Made by a program: the position numbers and the translations under genes. DNA of 64,000 nucleotides from Kondoa malvinella. Taxonomy: Eukaryota; Basidiomycota; Agaricostilbomycetes; Agaricostilbales; Kondoaceae. The DNA is taken from assembly GCA_039545315.1 (NCBI GenBank), contig BCIM01000002.1, forward strand, positions 1,143,369-1,207,368. Direction: 5' to 3'. Below, piece after piece: positions 46,868 to 60,252 of the stretch (position 1 is the stretch's first letter; the number at the start of each line of letters is the position of its first letter). Below the pieces are notes generated by a model. It was not told the origin of the DNA and did no database searches. It saw nothing but the letters and a program-made list of their open reading frames with translations.

Positions 46868-48771
46868 ATGCGATGGCCCTCCGCGTCCTCTATAATTGTC
46901 CTGGCCTGTAGTCTATTCCTGTTCTCAGTCTACATTCTCCATCAACGGCAACTTGTCAGTGCAACATGGTCTACCTTTTCGGCAGCTACGGATCGCTGCC
47001 CTTCACCCTATGTAAAGGGAAGCATTGATACCCAGGGTCTTGCTGCACCAGAATGCGTTCCCCTTCATCTGAACAGATCCGCCTCGACGCGCTTCTCTGC
47101 CCAAATCTGCACGACGCGTCAAAGTACCTGCAACGCGTTTGAAGTGGTCATCAAACGAAATACATGCAAAGACCAGACGAGCTATACTCTATCGTCTTCC
47201 CCAGAGGAGGAGCACTACTTGCGAGAACAGCTGGGCAGCGATACCTTCCATATCGCTATCACAGGAGCGGAGCTATACGCAACAGTCAAGCCTACCAGCT
47301 ACTCCCAATGCACATACCGCTATGTGATACCTCTGTCAAACGCTGGCGGTACGTCTGAACCAAATAATGATGATCAGGATTGACTCACTATGTTATATAG
47401 ATTGGAAGATTCAGCTGTGGCATATATACGAAGCGTACGATGGTCTCGCCGAGATATACGAAGAGCCTGGCGTTCAGTACTCGTTCAGTCTGGGAAAGCC
47501 TTATTCTGGCGAGCTGGTCAACGGGAAGATCGTGAGCTTTAGCATCTACACAATAAGGAAGCGCTAACTTCGCTCAGCCGCGATGGCCCCGAAATCTCGA
47601 CACACCCCTGCTCAATGGCGGCTTCGACGCGGTGTCTTCCACTTCACTGAACCTTCCGCCTTCGATTGCCTGTCCGTCCAACTGTGCACAATATGCATTT
47701 CCGCCCTCAACATCATACACACGGACCCGAAACATCGATGGCAGCTTACGCAGCATTGAACCTCGTTCGGCTCTACAGCTACCACTCTGCCCAGATGCAG
47801 GCGTCGTACCTGGCGCCTATCTACCGGATCCGACTCCCCTGCATCAACTGGAAGCAGCTCCTATGACGCAGTACAAATGGCAGCCTATCGGATGTCGCTT
47901 GCGGGAAGATGTAGATTTGCTTTTAAGCAATCCTGATGAATTGGACGAAGGTGATAGGCAGAAGCGTCGTCAATGTCTGATGAAAGAAACTTCCTTCTTG
48001 AGTATGTCGTGCTCTCTCTACGTACGACCATGCTGATTTATGTAGTGCAAGGGGATAGTCACTTGCGGATGACATATGATGCGCTGGTGACAAGGTTAAA
48101 AGGGGATCCAGAAGCGCCAACATACGTAAGTTCGTTGAAGCGCAATGATGCTTTAGCTGATCGCGTTGCAACACAGTACAAGAGCAAAAGAAAAGAGCAC
48201 GCTATCGAACAATTTCGAATCACCTTTTTATGGGATCCTTTCCTCAAATCCATCGGACAAGAAGAAGCAGACTATGTCCTCGTATCTGCTGGTGCACACC
48301 ATGCATCAGAGCACTACCTTACCAATACTTTCCTCGGTGAATTCCGGAAATTCATCGCCGATATGCTGGTATGGCAGCGGAAGAGCGGGACGAAGCTACT
48401 CTACCTGGTCAGCTTTCAGCGTCTAGTGCCTGGTGCCTATAACTTATAGTTACTAGACATCTCCATCTCGACCGCCCCGAGGTTTGCCGAATGGCTTTTC
48501 AGGCAGAGATTGGCGGACGAACCCTCGCATGCAGTCTTGGGGATACCAAACGCAGGAGATGCTACGCGAGTCTGGGTTGGAAGCATCTGTTATACAAGGC
48601 TATGAGACTTCTCTGCCGTTTTAGTAAGTCAGATCCGCATGTCATCGCTGTTCGACGCTCATGATCCGCAGCAAATATACTTCCGACAGCGCTCACTTTC
48701 ACGGAACTGCAGTGATGGAAGGCTGGCTTATGCAGATTGTGCATTCCTTGAATCTGTGCGGCGTGAAGTAG
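46868..48771 (+). CDS. Type II membrane PC-esterase/SGNH-like protein, copy 2
   Basis: Tandem paralogue of the gene ending at 46650, same strand and intron pattern. Signal-anchor: SSIIVLACSLFLFSVYILH. Matching blocks: CNAFEVVIKRN, DTFHIAITGAELYATVKP, WKIQLWHIYEAYDGLAE, YKWQPIGCRLREDVDLLLSN, QGDSHLRMTYDAL, LVSAGAHHASEHY, RPPRGLPNGF and, after the last intron, SDSAHFHGTAVMEGW. Catalytic GDS and DxxH (D-S-A-H) are both kept, so this copy looks functional. The N-terminal ectodomain has diverged more than the catalytic part. Two ATGs lie close together (46861 and 46868); only 46868 is in frame. Stop TAG at 48769. Confidence 0.65.
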
Positions 48772-48846
48772 TGGAGTGGGTCTGTATAGAAGTACATTGA
48801 GTGCGGGATATCACAGTGCATATACTATAATTAATAGATCCCTTCT

Positions 48847-50420
48847 CTAATCATCAGGCTCGAAGTCTCCGTCAGCTTCAGAGTCGCATGCTGTTCCTTT
48901 CCCCTTTCGTTCTATGCGACGAGTCAGCTGCGCTCTATGAAGAGCAACTGTAGCATACTTTTAGGAGGAGGAGCAGCTTTCGGCAACGACTTGACATTCG
49001 ATCTGACACCGGTGGCATGCTGCAGTCTTCTTTTGGGCTTGTTGGCTAGCGACGCAACTTCTTGTTTCTCCGCAGCTTCACGCTCGGCACTGTTTGCCAT
49101 CGCAACGGTCTGGACGGCTGGCAAGGTCTGAGCGGCGTTGACAAGCTCTGAAGTCATTGGCGGGATTGGCAGTTCTGAAAAGAAGTTAGCCAGACATTGG
49201 ACTCCATTCCAGACTCACCATTGATAGCAGAATCAAGAAACTCCAACTTTAGCTTGCTCGGAGGTCTCAGACCCAGCTCTTTCAACGTCTTGATCCTGTT
49301 TTGGCTCTGGTCGATGCGGTTGTCAATGAGCTTGAAATCGCAATTGGTGTGTTCTGCATTCAAGGCGCTGGAGATGAAGCTGTACACGGTGCCGAGAGCT
49401 GTAGAATCTACTACTTGCATGTCGAGAGCCCATTGGTTGGCGAAAAGGATTCGGAGCTTTTTGCCCTGCTTCAAAACACCTAAACAAGCCGTCTTTATTA
49501 TCATGCAGGTATAGCTTACAGTACACGTGCTGCTCGAAGTGGCCGCGGGAGCTTGGGGGGAAGGAGCTCGAGACGTAGAAGGCACATCCAGTCGATGAGA
49601 AGTAGGCATTGTTTTATTGTGCCTCTTTTCCTCTACAAAATTATAAGCGGTGTCAAGGAAACGCGACAGAGAGAAGCTTGCCATCAACAATGATAGCCTG
49701 ACCAGCAGGTTTGAGAAGAGTCAGGTTCGTAGGCAAAGAAGGCGACAAAGACCTGGAGGGTCGAGGAGCAGTTTCAATCGTAGCGGCCCTTGGAGGCGAA
49801 GGGAAGCGGAAAGGTGCACTTATAGTCGCTTGGTCAGAGGTAGAAGCTTCGTTTAATCGCTGCCGCTTCTTTGGGCGTTGTTGGAGCTGAGCACCGGTGC
49901 TCAGACGACTAACAGAACGTCGCCTCAAGACCTACATTGATAGGCTCGCAGGTAGAGCGTTCCAAATAGGCAGCGATCATATCAGGTACGTCTTCCTTTT
50001 TGATCGATGAGCGCGTCGTCCAATGAATGGAACTATAAGCATACCTCGAGCATGCTTGCTGGCTCCCAAGTGTCGGCAAAGTGCTCGTAGCCTTTCCACT
50101 TGACAAGACACTCCAGACCACCTGTGCCCTGTGGCATGGTCAGCTTGGCCAACAGTTCGAAGACAAAGAAGCTTGCATCCGCCTTGGTTCTCATGTCCAG
50201 TATGTCCTCGACCTGCTCTCCAGCATATGAGACAGCTGCACGAGCTCTGTCGAATATATTCAAACCTCGTAGCGCTCCTCTTCTCCTTGATCTAAGTCTG
50301 CCCATTACCGGTGAGGCTTGCATTTCTTGGAGCTGCTGACATGACTGTACCTTCATCGTCCACGAATTCCAGCGCAGGAGCATTGATAACGTTGACTCTG
50401 CCTGAATAGTTGCCTATCAT
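48847..50420 (-). CDS. Chromodomain protein with C-terminal UBX-like fold
   Basis: The chromodomain reads VEDILDMRTKADASFFVFEL, LECLVKWKGYEHFADTWEPA, then EDVPDMIAAYLER after a GTATGC intron. The linker is Ser/Pro-rich. A later module (KLRILFANQWALD, LKELGLRPPSKLKLEFLDS) resembles a ubiquitin-like/UBX fold rather than a chromo-shadow domain. The C-terminus is basic then acidic (APPPKKRKGKGTACDS, DGDFEPDD), with TAG at 48847. One intron (49633..49681) appears to be GC-AG. The junction between chromodomain and linker (about 49850-49915) needs a 67-nt intron; otherwise the chromodomain frame stops at 49909 and two genes would be required. The start at 50420 is the first good ATG, but coding may extend upstream. 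Confidence 0.6.
49633..49681 (-). other. Probable GC-AG intron in chromodomain gene
   Basis: A 49-nt interval with donor GCAAGC, acceptor TTTGTAG and branch-like CTTGACA joins QAIIVD to EEKRHNKTMPTSHRLD in phase. A GT donor (GTCGCG, 36-nt intron) is an alternative, but it gives a less natural Leu-rich reading. Confidence 0.5.
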
Positions 50421-50595
50421 CTTGTAGCGCAAAAATTCTGTTATTGTCAAGTCAGTCCTCGTGTCGGGAAAACAAAAGAAAGGCGCGCGTCATAATGAAA
50501 AGGCTAAAGCATAGGCACTTGAATGCCTAGTCATTCATCGTATATTGTATACAAAAGCCATCAAGCACAGATACGCTTGCTGTAGGCGGATAGAT

Positions 50596-50862
50596 TTAGA
50601 AGCCAAGAGCAATCGCCGCATACGCTTGATCAGTAGCATCCGCTTGACCAGTAGCAACCGATTGGCCAGACATCCTGTCGACAGCAGCTAGCATTGGATC
50701 AAGAAGCCACATCAGATAGGGTACTACTGCCAATGGTGCTCCGACTCACGACTGCAACGCCTATGATGAAGGTTCCGACATACATCCTCGCACGACCTCG
50801 TCCGCTCCCCAGGTCAGCATGTATTGCGTCAATCCAGCAAAGACACTTCAAGATCAGACATA
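50596..50862 (-). CDS. Possible small single-TM protein
   Basis: Hand-spliced candidate of about 55 aa: MSDLEV, then GRGRARMYVGTFIIGVAVV (one membrane span), then DRMSGQSVATGQADATDQAY and AAIALGF with TAA at 50596. It needs introns of about 40 and 58 nt. Its ATG overlaps the stop codon of NPR2 (50854), which is unusual. These exons could instead be a C-terminal extension of NPR2. No family recognised. Confidence 0.28.
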
Positions 50863-52493
50863 AAGCAGCTTGACCTTGCCGAGATCCAACCCATTTACCG
50901 TCTCATCATCTGGCCCAATATCGCCTATCATTTTCAACAGCTTGACCAGGCCTGAAAATCCCGTCTTGTACTTCACACACAGCTCATCCGTGTGATGCTT
51001 TCCGTCTAATAAAGCAGGCAGCGATAGCGGAATTTCAGCTGGCCAATTTGCTTGTTGGTGTCGGACCAGTCCTTGCGTCCCATTCGATCTGCCCCGCGAG
51101 CGACCTTGATCTTTGAAGTCGGGATGATCCATCCATATAGGATAGCAGTAGCATCGCTTGATGAATCCTTTGATCACACCGAAAGACATCATCCGTCTCA
51201 CATCGATTGCTGTTTCGTCTACTTCGTTTTGATCGATCCAATCAGACACCGATAACCCAGGTTGCAATTTGGTGTAGAGCTTTAGTAAAGTAAGTGTCGA
51301 GAAGGTCTTGTTGGAAGCTGCGACGTATGAAGCACATTCGCGTCCAGCATCCGCGCCATCTTCATCAAGTTCTGCGCAAGTAATGCCGAGAGATGCAGGG
51401 CCGCCGACCAACGCATATGAGTTCGAGTATTGGAACAGGTCAAGCAGCATGATGCAGGAGTAGTATCTGCGTCAGTGTCAGCCCTCGCATTGCAATACAT
51501 CGACGCATCATACAGAAGATGTTGGAAGCATTCTTTAGCCAACGCAAGATCCACATTAGCCTTCTTGGCTGCCATCTTGGCCGATGTGACGCCGTCGATA
51601 TGTTTGATAAGCCGGACAAGAGTCAAGTCCCAGCTGTCGTCTTGCATGTCGGCCAAGCTGACGAGCAAAAGCGGGACATCCCAGTCGTTGACTGCTGGCG
51701 GATTGGCTAGCCGATGGTAGACAAGTCAGTATGGACGGACGGAACGACCAATCTTAACGCACGGAAGATTGGGAACAAGCGCAAATCCAAAGCATGGACT
51801 CCCATCAAGCTGATGCAGGTCTCGGAATATGAGTTCAGATCCTCGCTGAGATTCTGAATGTCAAGGAAGAGGACGAGAGACGACGAAAGATCGGACACAC
51901 TAGAGCTGCTCTATGACAGAATGCATTCGGACCCTTTTCTCGGTAGAAGACAAAAGAAAAGCAGACTCCTTGAAACAGACGGATCAGACATTGGCAAAGA
52001 CCCGCAAAGAGCTCGAGGCACCTCTAGAGCTTTCAGCGTGCGACCAGTCTTTCGCACGAGAGGTTCATAGGCAGCCAATTCCGAGTCTCGATCAAAGACG
52101 AAAGAGACGTTGAACACAAACATGCCCCTTCCATAGCCATCGCCAGAGAGAAAGACAGGGTAACCAAGGATCTTGTGTCGCTTGAGACAGATTGTAATCA
52201 AGTGTCCGCAAATGCCTTCTTTCGGTAAGCTATATAGTGCAGCGACTGGTCTGCGTTGCGCCTGATTTGATGCACACTGACGACATACATGTATTCTGAA
52301 GCCAGATCAAACAGGCTGGCTCCTTCGTCCAGCGGGAGCGAACAAGCGCCCTCTAACCGCCCGCGCCTTGAGCCAAACAAACAGGCATTCACTGTCACAA
52401 CCCACCTGGTACTTCGTATAGCAGCTTGAGCCCCTGCAAGTCGTCGAACACACTGAAAAACACTGCGCGTAAAGCCGGTAGATAGTCGTGCAT
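50854..52493 (-). CDS. NPR2: NPR2/NPRL2, SEACIT/GATOR1 subunit
   Basis: Subunit of the SEACIT (GATOR1) complex, the GAP module that inhibits TORC1 on amino-acid shortage. Start ATG 52493 gives MHDYLPALRAVFFSVFDDLQ, then GLKLLYEVP, the usual NPR2 opening. Later exons: LFDLASEYMYVVSVHQ, HKILGYPVFLSGDGYGRGMF, NVSFVFDRDSE, SWDLTLVRLIKHIDGVTSAK, VDLALAKECFQHLLYD, MLLDLFQYSNSYAL, IDVRRMMSFGVIKGFIKRCY and YPIW. The end at 50854 (LLYV) is provisional because an intron could extend it. The gene starts only 45 bp downstream of the METTL16-like stop on the same strand. Confidence 0.85.
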
Positions 52494-52538
52494 GTCAATG
52501 ATGGTCGCGAGTGGGAGACCGTGTTGTCATGGAAGTGT

Positions 52539-54331
52539 TCATGTCAAAGCCACATGCCTAGTGATGTGGTTCCAGAGAGACTCTACAGCACTCCTGTCCT
52601 TGCCCTCTTGCCAGACCAAAGTGATCTCGACACCCGAATCCATAGCTCGACAGCTCAAGCTACACCGCAGCAGCAAATTCGTGGGTGAGGGCAGTGCTGC
52701 CTGTACCTTCTTGCGCTTCGCTTGCCTTGTCCAAGTCATCTCGCCAAAAGCTTCAATCGTAAGGTGATCATCATGACTAGCTGACACCTTCACTTGAACC
52801 TCCTGCAACGCCAAGGTCAGCCTTTGTAAGACTTGCACCGGCGATGATGATGTTGCTAGCGTGCTAATCATCGTGTTGGGCTTGGGAAGGAATTTTGCGA
52901 GAGAGGGTAAGGTACTTTGAGTAAATGCCTGATGCGACAGCTCAGCCGGCATCCATCTGTAAGGGAATTACTTACATCTGGTAGACGCAGCGAGTCGTGA
53001 GACCATGCGACTACGCATCTACGGGTCTGAGCTTGTTGTAATTCAGCGACGGCGAAATTTGTGATCTGAGTCAAGCTATCAGCTATGCCTGTACAAGGAT
53101 TCAATATTATACCTCATGCGCTTTGAAGCTCTGTACGATCGTAGCTAGACTAGAGTGCTTTCCGAGCAAGCTGGTAAACCATCTGTTGGGCAAGTCAGCA
53201 TTGCTCTGTGCGCCGTTGTACAAATACTCACCGGACATTCTGGATACTCTTTGACTCTTCGATCATCCTCAGCACGAAACTAGCTTCTCCCCCTTCGGTA
53301 ATCATTTCTACTTCAGCGCCGGTGCAAATCTAGCTCGTATGGTCAGCTGTAAGGATCTAGATCGGCAGGCCACTCACAGCAGAAGGCAACTCTTCTTTGA
53401 GCTCTGCGCTGGTGGTGATGTCTTCTTGGCTCGCATAGAAAGGAGGATTGCACATTGTGAAATCAAATCTGCCTACCACATCAATTTACAGGCACAAGCA
53501 AGTGGGATCGCACGTACTGCTCGCAAGCTAGTAGGATGTTCTGGCCAAAGATTGGTCCATCCTTGTCAGATCGGACGAGATGGATCTGCCCAGCTAGAGC
53601 ATTACGGTCGATGTTCGCCCTCGCCGAAGCTAATGACACAAGGTCAATGTCTATGCTTTGCCTCAGCACCATACTTTAGGAAGTCGTGAGATCAGACCTG
53701 AAGCAACCATCGAGATGCTAGGCATAAGCCGGAGCGCTAACAGAGGGTAGATAGCCGAAGCGCCTGTTCCGCTGTCAGAGCATCAGATGCGAGCAATTCA
53801 TTCAATCACGTGGCACACATGTCAATTCCAGCTACGGGTTGGCCGATAGTGCCATGCGATAGCAAATCTTGAATCCAAAGTAGATAGTCCAGCCTGTTCT
53901 TCGTCAGCTGATTGATAGCGAGACGCGTGTCTAGTATACCTATTGGCTACCTGAATGCACTGTTCTCAGTCTGATCTACACGGACCAGAAGGGAGCGTAC
54001 GGTAGGACAAAGACGATCTTCAGGCAAATGTACGTCCAGATGAAAATCCCTCGCAAGCAGAGCGCGAGTCAATGATCTAGCGGAACACATCTGGTATAAG
54101 AGAAGTTTGACGGTGCACGAGCTGCTGCATGCAGATTCACCTGACAGCATTGTCATCCTGGAAATTGATGAAAGCTTTCCCAGAGGACGCGTGAAGGACA
54201 CTGAAGAGACGCTCAGGATAGATAGCCAGCATAAAGAGGGGGAAAACAGACTGTTGCGCGAAATCTAGGTCATGACGAGCTAGAACATCAAAGTCTGGTG
54301 GGTTGCCATGATATGGGTTGCGCGGATGCAT
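52539..54331 (-). CDS. METTL16-type RNA N6-adenosine methyltransferase
   Basis: Start ATG 54331 gives MHPRNPYHGNPPDFDVLAR, the hallmark METTL16 N-terminus, followed by FINFQDDNAVR and LTRALLARDFHLDVHLPEDR. The Rossmann core has GIDMC and GTGASAIYPLLA, SEIDLVSLASARANIDRN, and the catalytic NPPF in FTMCNPPFYASQED. Then come GGEASFVLRMIEESK, WFTSLLGKHSSL and a C-terminal region (ELQQAQTRRCVVAWS) up to HITRHVALT, TGA at 52539. Family members methylate U6 snRNA adenosine near the 5' splice-site-pairing box, plausible in an intron-rich genome. The long vertebrate C-terminal extension is absent; a short globular domain of about 130 aa takes its place. Confidence 0.85.
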
Positions 54332-54603
54332 TCTCTAGCATGCTGTGTAGCTGGTAACGGGTACCAGACACGGACGGACTTGGTGCTCGGTCAACACAAC
54401 GGCACAATGCGAATGGCTCAAGATCAAGCAATCAACTGTAGGAAGTCAAGACGAATGCAAAGGATATGAATTCAATGCAATACATGATGGAAATTTTGTG
54501 CTCTGCTTCTCGTTCTCAACGGCCTTACAAAGTTCCAAGATACCGAAATCAGAAACACGCAAAAAGACTCGACTGCAAATCTATGCCTTTGGTCAAGAGG
54601 CAT

Positions 54604-55524
54604 TTACTTGCTGCCAGGGGCTTCCTTGACGGAGAGAGCGTGCTCTTCTCCCATGCTGTGACGACAGATGAATACGGTGAATGCACAAAGCTGATTGAAC
54701 ATACGCAGTGACGATAGTAACGACCAATTCCTTTCCGTCCTCAAAGTCCTTCTCAATCTGCTCTCCGATATCGTTCTCAGGGACCTTGACATCGTCTGTA
54801 CGCCAAGAAGATCGACTCAGACCCAATTAGGTCAAAGCTGTATCAGAACGCACTCTTTTCGCCACCTTCAGTGGTCATCAAGTTGAGAAAACCGTCGTCA
54901 ATGTTGACGAGGGTGTATTCGTTGCGACCGACGTTAGGGACGTCCAAGTTGTGGGTGGAAGGGCAAATCTAGACAGCGTTGGATCAGCACACATCAGATG
55001 AGCAAGTCTTGTGAACTCACTTCTTCCAACTTTTTTGTGGTGAAAATGTCAATGGCGACAAGGTGGACTTTGGCGTGACCGTGCTTTCCGGTCTTGGAGG
55101 TAGACATCTGACAACGAGCGTTATTAGCATAAAGTATGCATTCCCGGCTAGAAGCTACTCACGTCGACAATCTTGCAAGGTCTGCCCTTGATGACGACCT
55201 GTACGTTGAAGAAACAAGAATGAGTCGCGATGCAACATGAGCATTCCTCAGACGTACGTGACCACCCTTTCTCAAGGCGGAAGCCTGTTGAGGGACTTTA
55301 GTAATACCAATCAGCTCAGCGCTAGCAGCAGCATAAGATAGGACATACAAGTGGCCGAGGCACCAGCAGAGGCGCTCTCACTGTAAAAATACGACCTGAA
55401 TGAGCAAACTAGATACTTGCTGAAATATTTCTGCCCTCACAAGGTCACTTCGTGTTGGCTGTTTGAAATACATCAGTATACATCTACGGCCTACTATCTG
55501 CACCACTCACGCGTCGTCTGCCAT
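54604..55524 (-). CDS. Translation factor eIF5A
   Basis: Hypusinated elongation factor that relieves ribosome stalling. Short exons spell [40 protein letters not shown] and [20 protein letters not shown]; the Lys in [10 protein letters not shown] is the hypusine site. [60 protein letters not shown] and KELVVTIVT follow, and the protein ends [15 protein letters not shown] at TAA 54604. The first coding exon is 14 nt and the second 18 nt. Codons look optimised, as expected for high expression. Divergent from GAPDH. Confidence 0.93.
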
Positions 55525-56480
55525 CTTTATTGATCAAAGGTATTGAAAAACTGCGGAAAAAAAAGGCCAAGTATGAGCTCGAGGACTCTGTGCGCAGGAC
55601 CGAGATGCTAGCAATCCATGCTCTGGATATCGCTGATCTGTTCAAGGAACGTACAAAAGAGAAAACGGAGTGAAAGATGGTGGTAGCTCGGCTTGCATGA
55701 TTTTTCGACTTCTGCAAATTGCCCTTGACCGGGGTTGCAGGGAAACGGCCTATCAGGCAATCGAGCGTCTCAAATTCGGTATATGCTATGCTTTCAAGCT
55801 CGAGTCGTCTTTAGTATCGCTGCGTCTATCGTCTGCCTTCTTGCCCTGCCATGAGCCAAATTCCATCAAAACTTTTCCCCTCTAAATCGCTTCTATCCTT
55901 GCATGATTAGCATCAGATGACTCTCTCTGATGTTATCTAAATCATCCGAGCTAATTCCCTCCTTGTTCTGCTGGACTTGCCGTCGATTGGCCAGGCTTGC
56001 ATGAAAGCAAGTCCAGCAGTTTTGCGGGCTCGTATTCCTTTTCTCTGTCGATTATGCACAGCTGCCAATCGTGTGCTGTCTGCTTGGAAGCCCATCGTGC
56101 CCATCTCTGCGTCCCATGTTTCCATCTTTTGAAATCTCTTCCATGTGTGTCAACCAGCTATCACTCAAAGCTTACGCAGTCGGACGATGACAGTCAGCGC
56201 TTATAGTCTAGGTATGCTTATTCCTCCTCCTGGTATCGAAGCCTGCAGCCGCCGCGAGATGAAGCTGGAACATGACGAATCTCCCGCTGGTCAAAACGTT
56301 CCGGGCTATGCAATGTAAAAGGAAACATGATGACTTGCTGTGTAGAGTACAAGGCAGTACTATCGTTACGTGTGCGCTGCAATGACTTGACTCGGATGAC
56401 TTCGCCGGGCGCTCTGACAAATTACGCTTGTTTCTAACGTCGACGAGTCTCTCTCATCTACATACATACTTCTACACAAA
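55525..56480. promoter_or_regulatory. Divergent intergenic region, eIF5A / GAPDH
   Basis: About 955 bp between two probably highly expressed genes. It carries C/T-rich tracts, notably just before the GAPDH ATG (about 56439-56480), a feature common in strong fungal promoters. No protein-coding gene is supported in either orientation. Confidence 0.5.
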
Positions 56481-58175
<1,695 letters not shown>

Positions 58176-58697
58176 ATCATTCGATAAAGAAGATTCAGTC
58201 AAGAGGTGTCTAAGCAAAGGTCCTGCGACGAATATTCATGACCTTTCAACCTGGCTGTGACCACTCTATTCTTCGACTTCTCTTACTGCACTGTTCTTCT
58301 TATCTTCTCTGCGTCTGCTTCTATCCTCATCGTTTCTCGTTTCCTTTGTGGCTCTATCCAACTATGCTATAGTTGCCGACTGTTCGTGCATCATTTCTTG
58401 AGCTTTCCCATAGTCGCAATGAGTATATCGCCTCATCAGCGATACAGCTACATGTAGAACTGTAGCTTGTTTAGATAGTAGCGAGCTCCCCTCACGCGTA
58501 ATTCGGCATGAGCTTTCGACGGAGAGTATTTGACTTCGGCCGCTCTGCCCTTGACGTGAACCGCCTGAACTTTACTTTGCTTAGATCATATTCTTGCACA
58601 TTCACGACGAACGCCTAGAATTCTACCAAACGATTTCGCGATACCCCTTTGACATATAATAACCTCGTCACCAGATCCAACAGACAGACAAATAGCC
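58176..58697. promoter_or_regulatory. Intergenic, GAPDH terminator / Rho promoter
   Basis: About 520 bp, T/C-rich after the GAPDH stop. No gene recognised. A short open frame near 58257-58457 is hydrophobic but lacks other support. Confidence 0.35.
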
Positions 58698-59744
58698 ATG
58701 GCCCCAGCTGCTGTAAGTCCAGGGTCACGCGCTCTTGCTGAACTATCAGAACTGATACATCTGAGCAGCTCAGGAGGAAACTGGTCATTGTGAGTTGACG
58801 CTCTAGTTATGTCTATCGTCCAATGTTGAATGCGGTGTCAATTTCTCTCAGGTCGGTGATGGTGCATGCGGTCAGGCATATCCACTAGCCCTGTACGTGT
58901 GCTCATATGAGTGCCAGGCAAAACTTCTCTGTTGTCTGTCTTTGCCATGGGCGAGTTTCCAAAGTGCGTCAAGTCGGTTCATATTAGCGGTATGGCTTAC
59001 ATGGAAGTAGGCAATACGAGCCTACCATTTTCGAGAACTACGTGGCTGAGATAAGGTTGGATGGGAAAGCTGTACAACTAGCGCTTTGGGATACTGCGTA
59101 CGTTTTTGGCTTCAAGTCGATCTGATCGCGAGACTGACACGCTTATATAGAGGTCAAGAAGAATACGAGGTCAGCTCTTCGCTATTAGTACCTGTTGCGC
59201 TGACTGACAAGGCATCACAGAGATTACGACCTTTATCTTATGCTCAATCACACGTTATCCTTATTGCCTTCAGCATCGACACGCCAGACTCTTTGGACAA
59301 CGTCATAACAAAGTGGATAGAGGAAGTGCGGAATATCTGCGGTTCGGGCGTTCCTGTGCTGCTGATCGGATGCAAGAAGGATTTGAGAGATTCGTATACT
59401 GGAGAAGGGAAGGATACGAAGTTTGTCAGCACAGCTCAGGTGCGCTCCCTCTACTATTATGTGGTCAAATTATCTGATCTGGTGTTTCATCGTTTCAGGC
59501 TCAACAAATAGCTTCGTCCATCGGTGCAAGAGCGTACAAAGAATGCTCGGCGCTGCAGAATGACGGTGTAGACGACATCTTTGAAGCAGCAACACGCGCC
59601 GCAATGCTCAGTCGGGCAACACCAGGCGGAAGCACGGGCGCAAGGAGGAATGGCGACCCGTATCTAGAACACAACGAAAAGAAGCGGCGACCCAGCGGTG
59701 GCTTCAGCGAGGACAAGAGCGGCAAGTGCTGCGTTATGTGCTAG
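58698..59744 (+). CDS. Rho-family small GTPase, Rho2-like
   Basis: Membrane-bound GTPase for cell-wall and actin regulation. Tiny first exons give [13 protein letters not shown], then [20 protein letters not shown] with the P-loop split by an intron (donor GTCAGG) inside the Gly codon. Effector [18 protein letters not shown], switch II LWDTAGQEEYERLRPLSY, base-binding [14 protein letters not shown] and [20 protein letters not shown] follow. The tail is charged and ends KSGKCCVMC, a CaaX box (CVMC) with a neighbouring Cys, consistent with lipidation. EEYERLRPLSY and the Rho insert resemble Rho2 more than Rho1 or Rho3. Stop TAG at 59742. Confidence 0.85.
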
Positions 59745-60252
59745 CTTTCAGCCAAGCAAAGCGCTGAGTTTTCAGGGCGTGGACTGAAGAAGAGTTTTGG
59801 GTTCTCGAAGATCTCACCTAATGGGCAGTATTGCCATCATATTTGTTCCATATTCAGATATCTACATGCACTTATACACTATTGAAGGCTATGCATTACT
59901 ATAGTTGGAAGCCTCTGCGCGTTAAAACTATTGTGCCTGATGATCTTGTCGCTAGTACTCGTTCGACTAGCAAAGACGATTTGTCTAAAGAAATATTCGC
60001 CGCAACGTGAGCTCTGACGACCAGCTCGCAGCCGTGGTGCAAGTTCGATATCGACTCTTTGACGCGGACTACCGAGCGACTGAAGTCTGCCAATACAATA
60101 TACCCCCCGTGCACTCATTGATACGCTACGCGCAACGAAGAGCTGGCTTTTAGGACATGGTGCAAAGGCTTTAGAATCGCCCTTCAAGGAGAAGCCCATA
60201 TTGCGGGCGACTGCGATTTCGTTGTTCCCCAAACTTCGCCCCTCGCTCAAGC
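59745..60252. other. Intergenic
   Basis: About 510 bp between the Rho GTPase stop and the next plus-strand gene. Only fragmentary frames on the minus strand; nothing supported beyond a likely promoter for the downstream gene. Confidence 0.35.

Noticed and set aside
50355..50383. 25-nt intron near the chromodomain N-terminus
   Set aside because: In-phase alternatives exist and the true start is uncertain, so an exceptional intron cannot be claimed.
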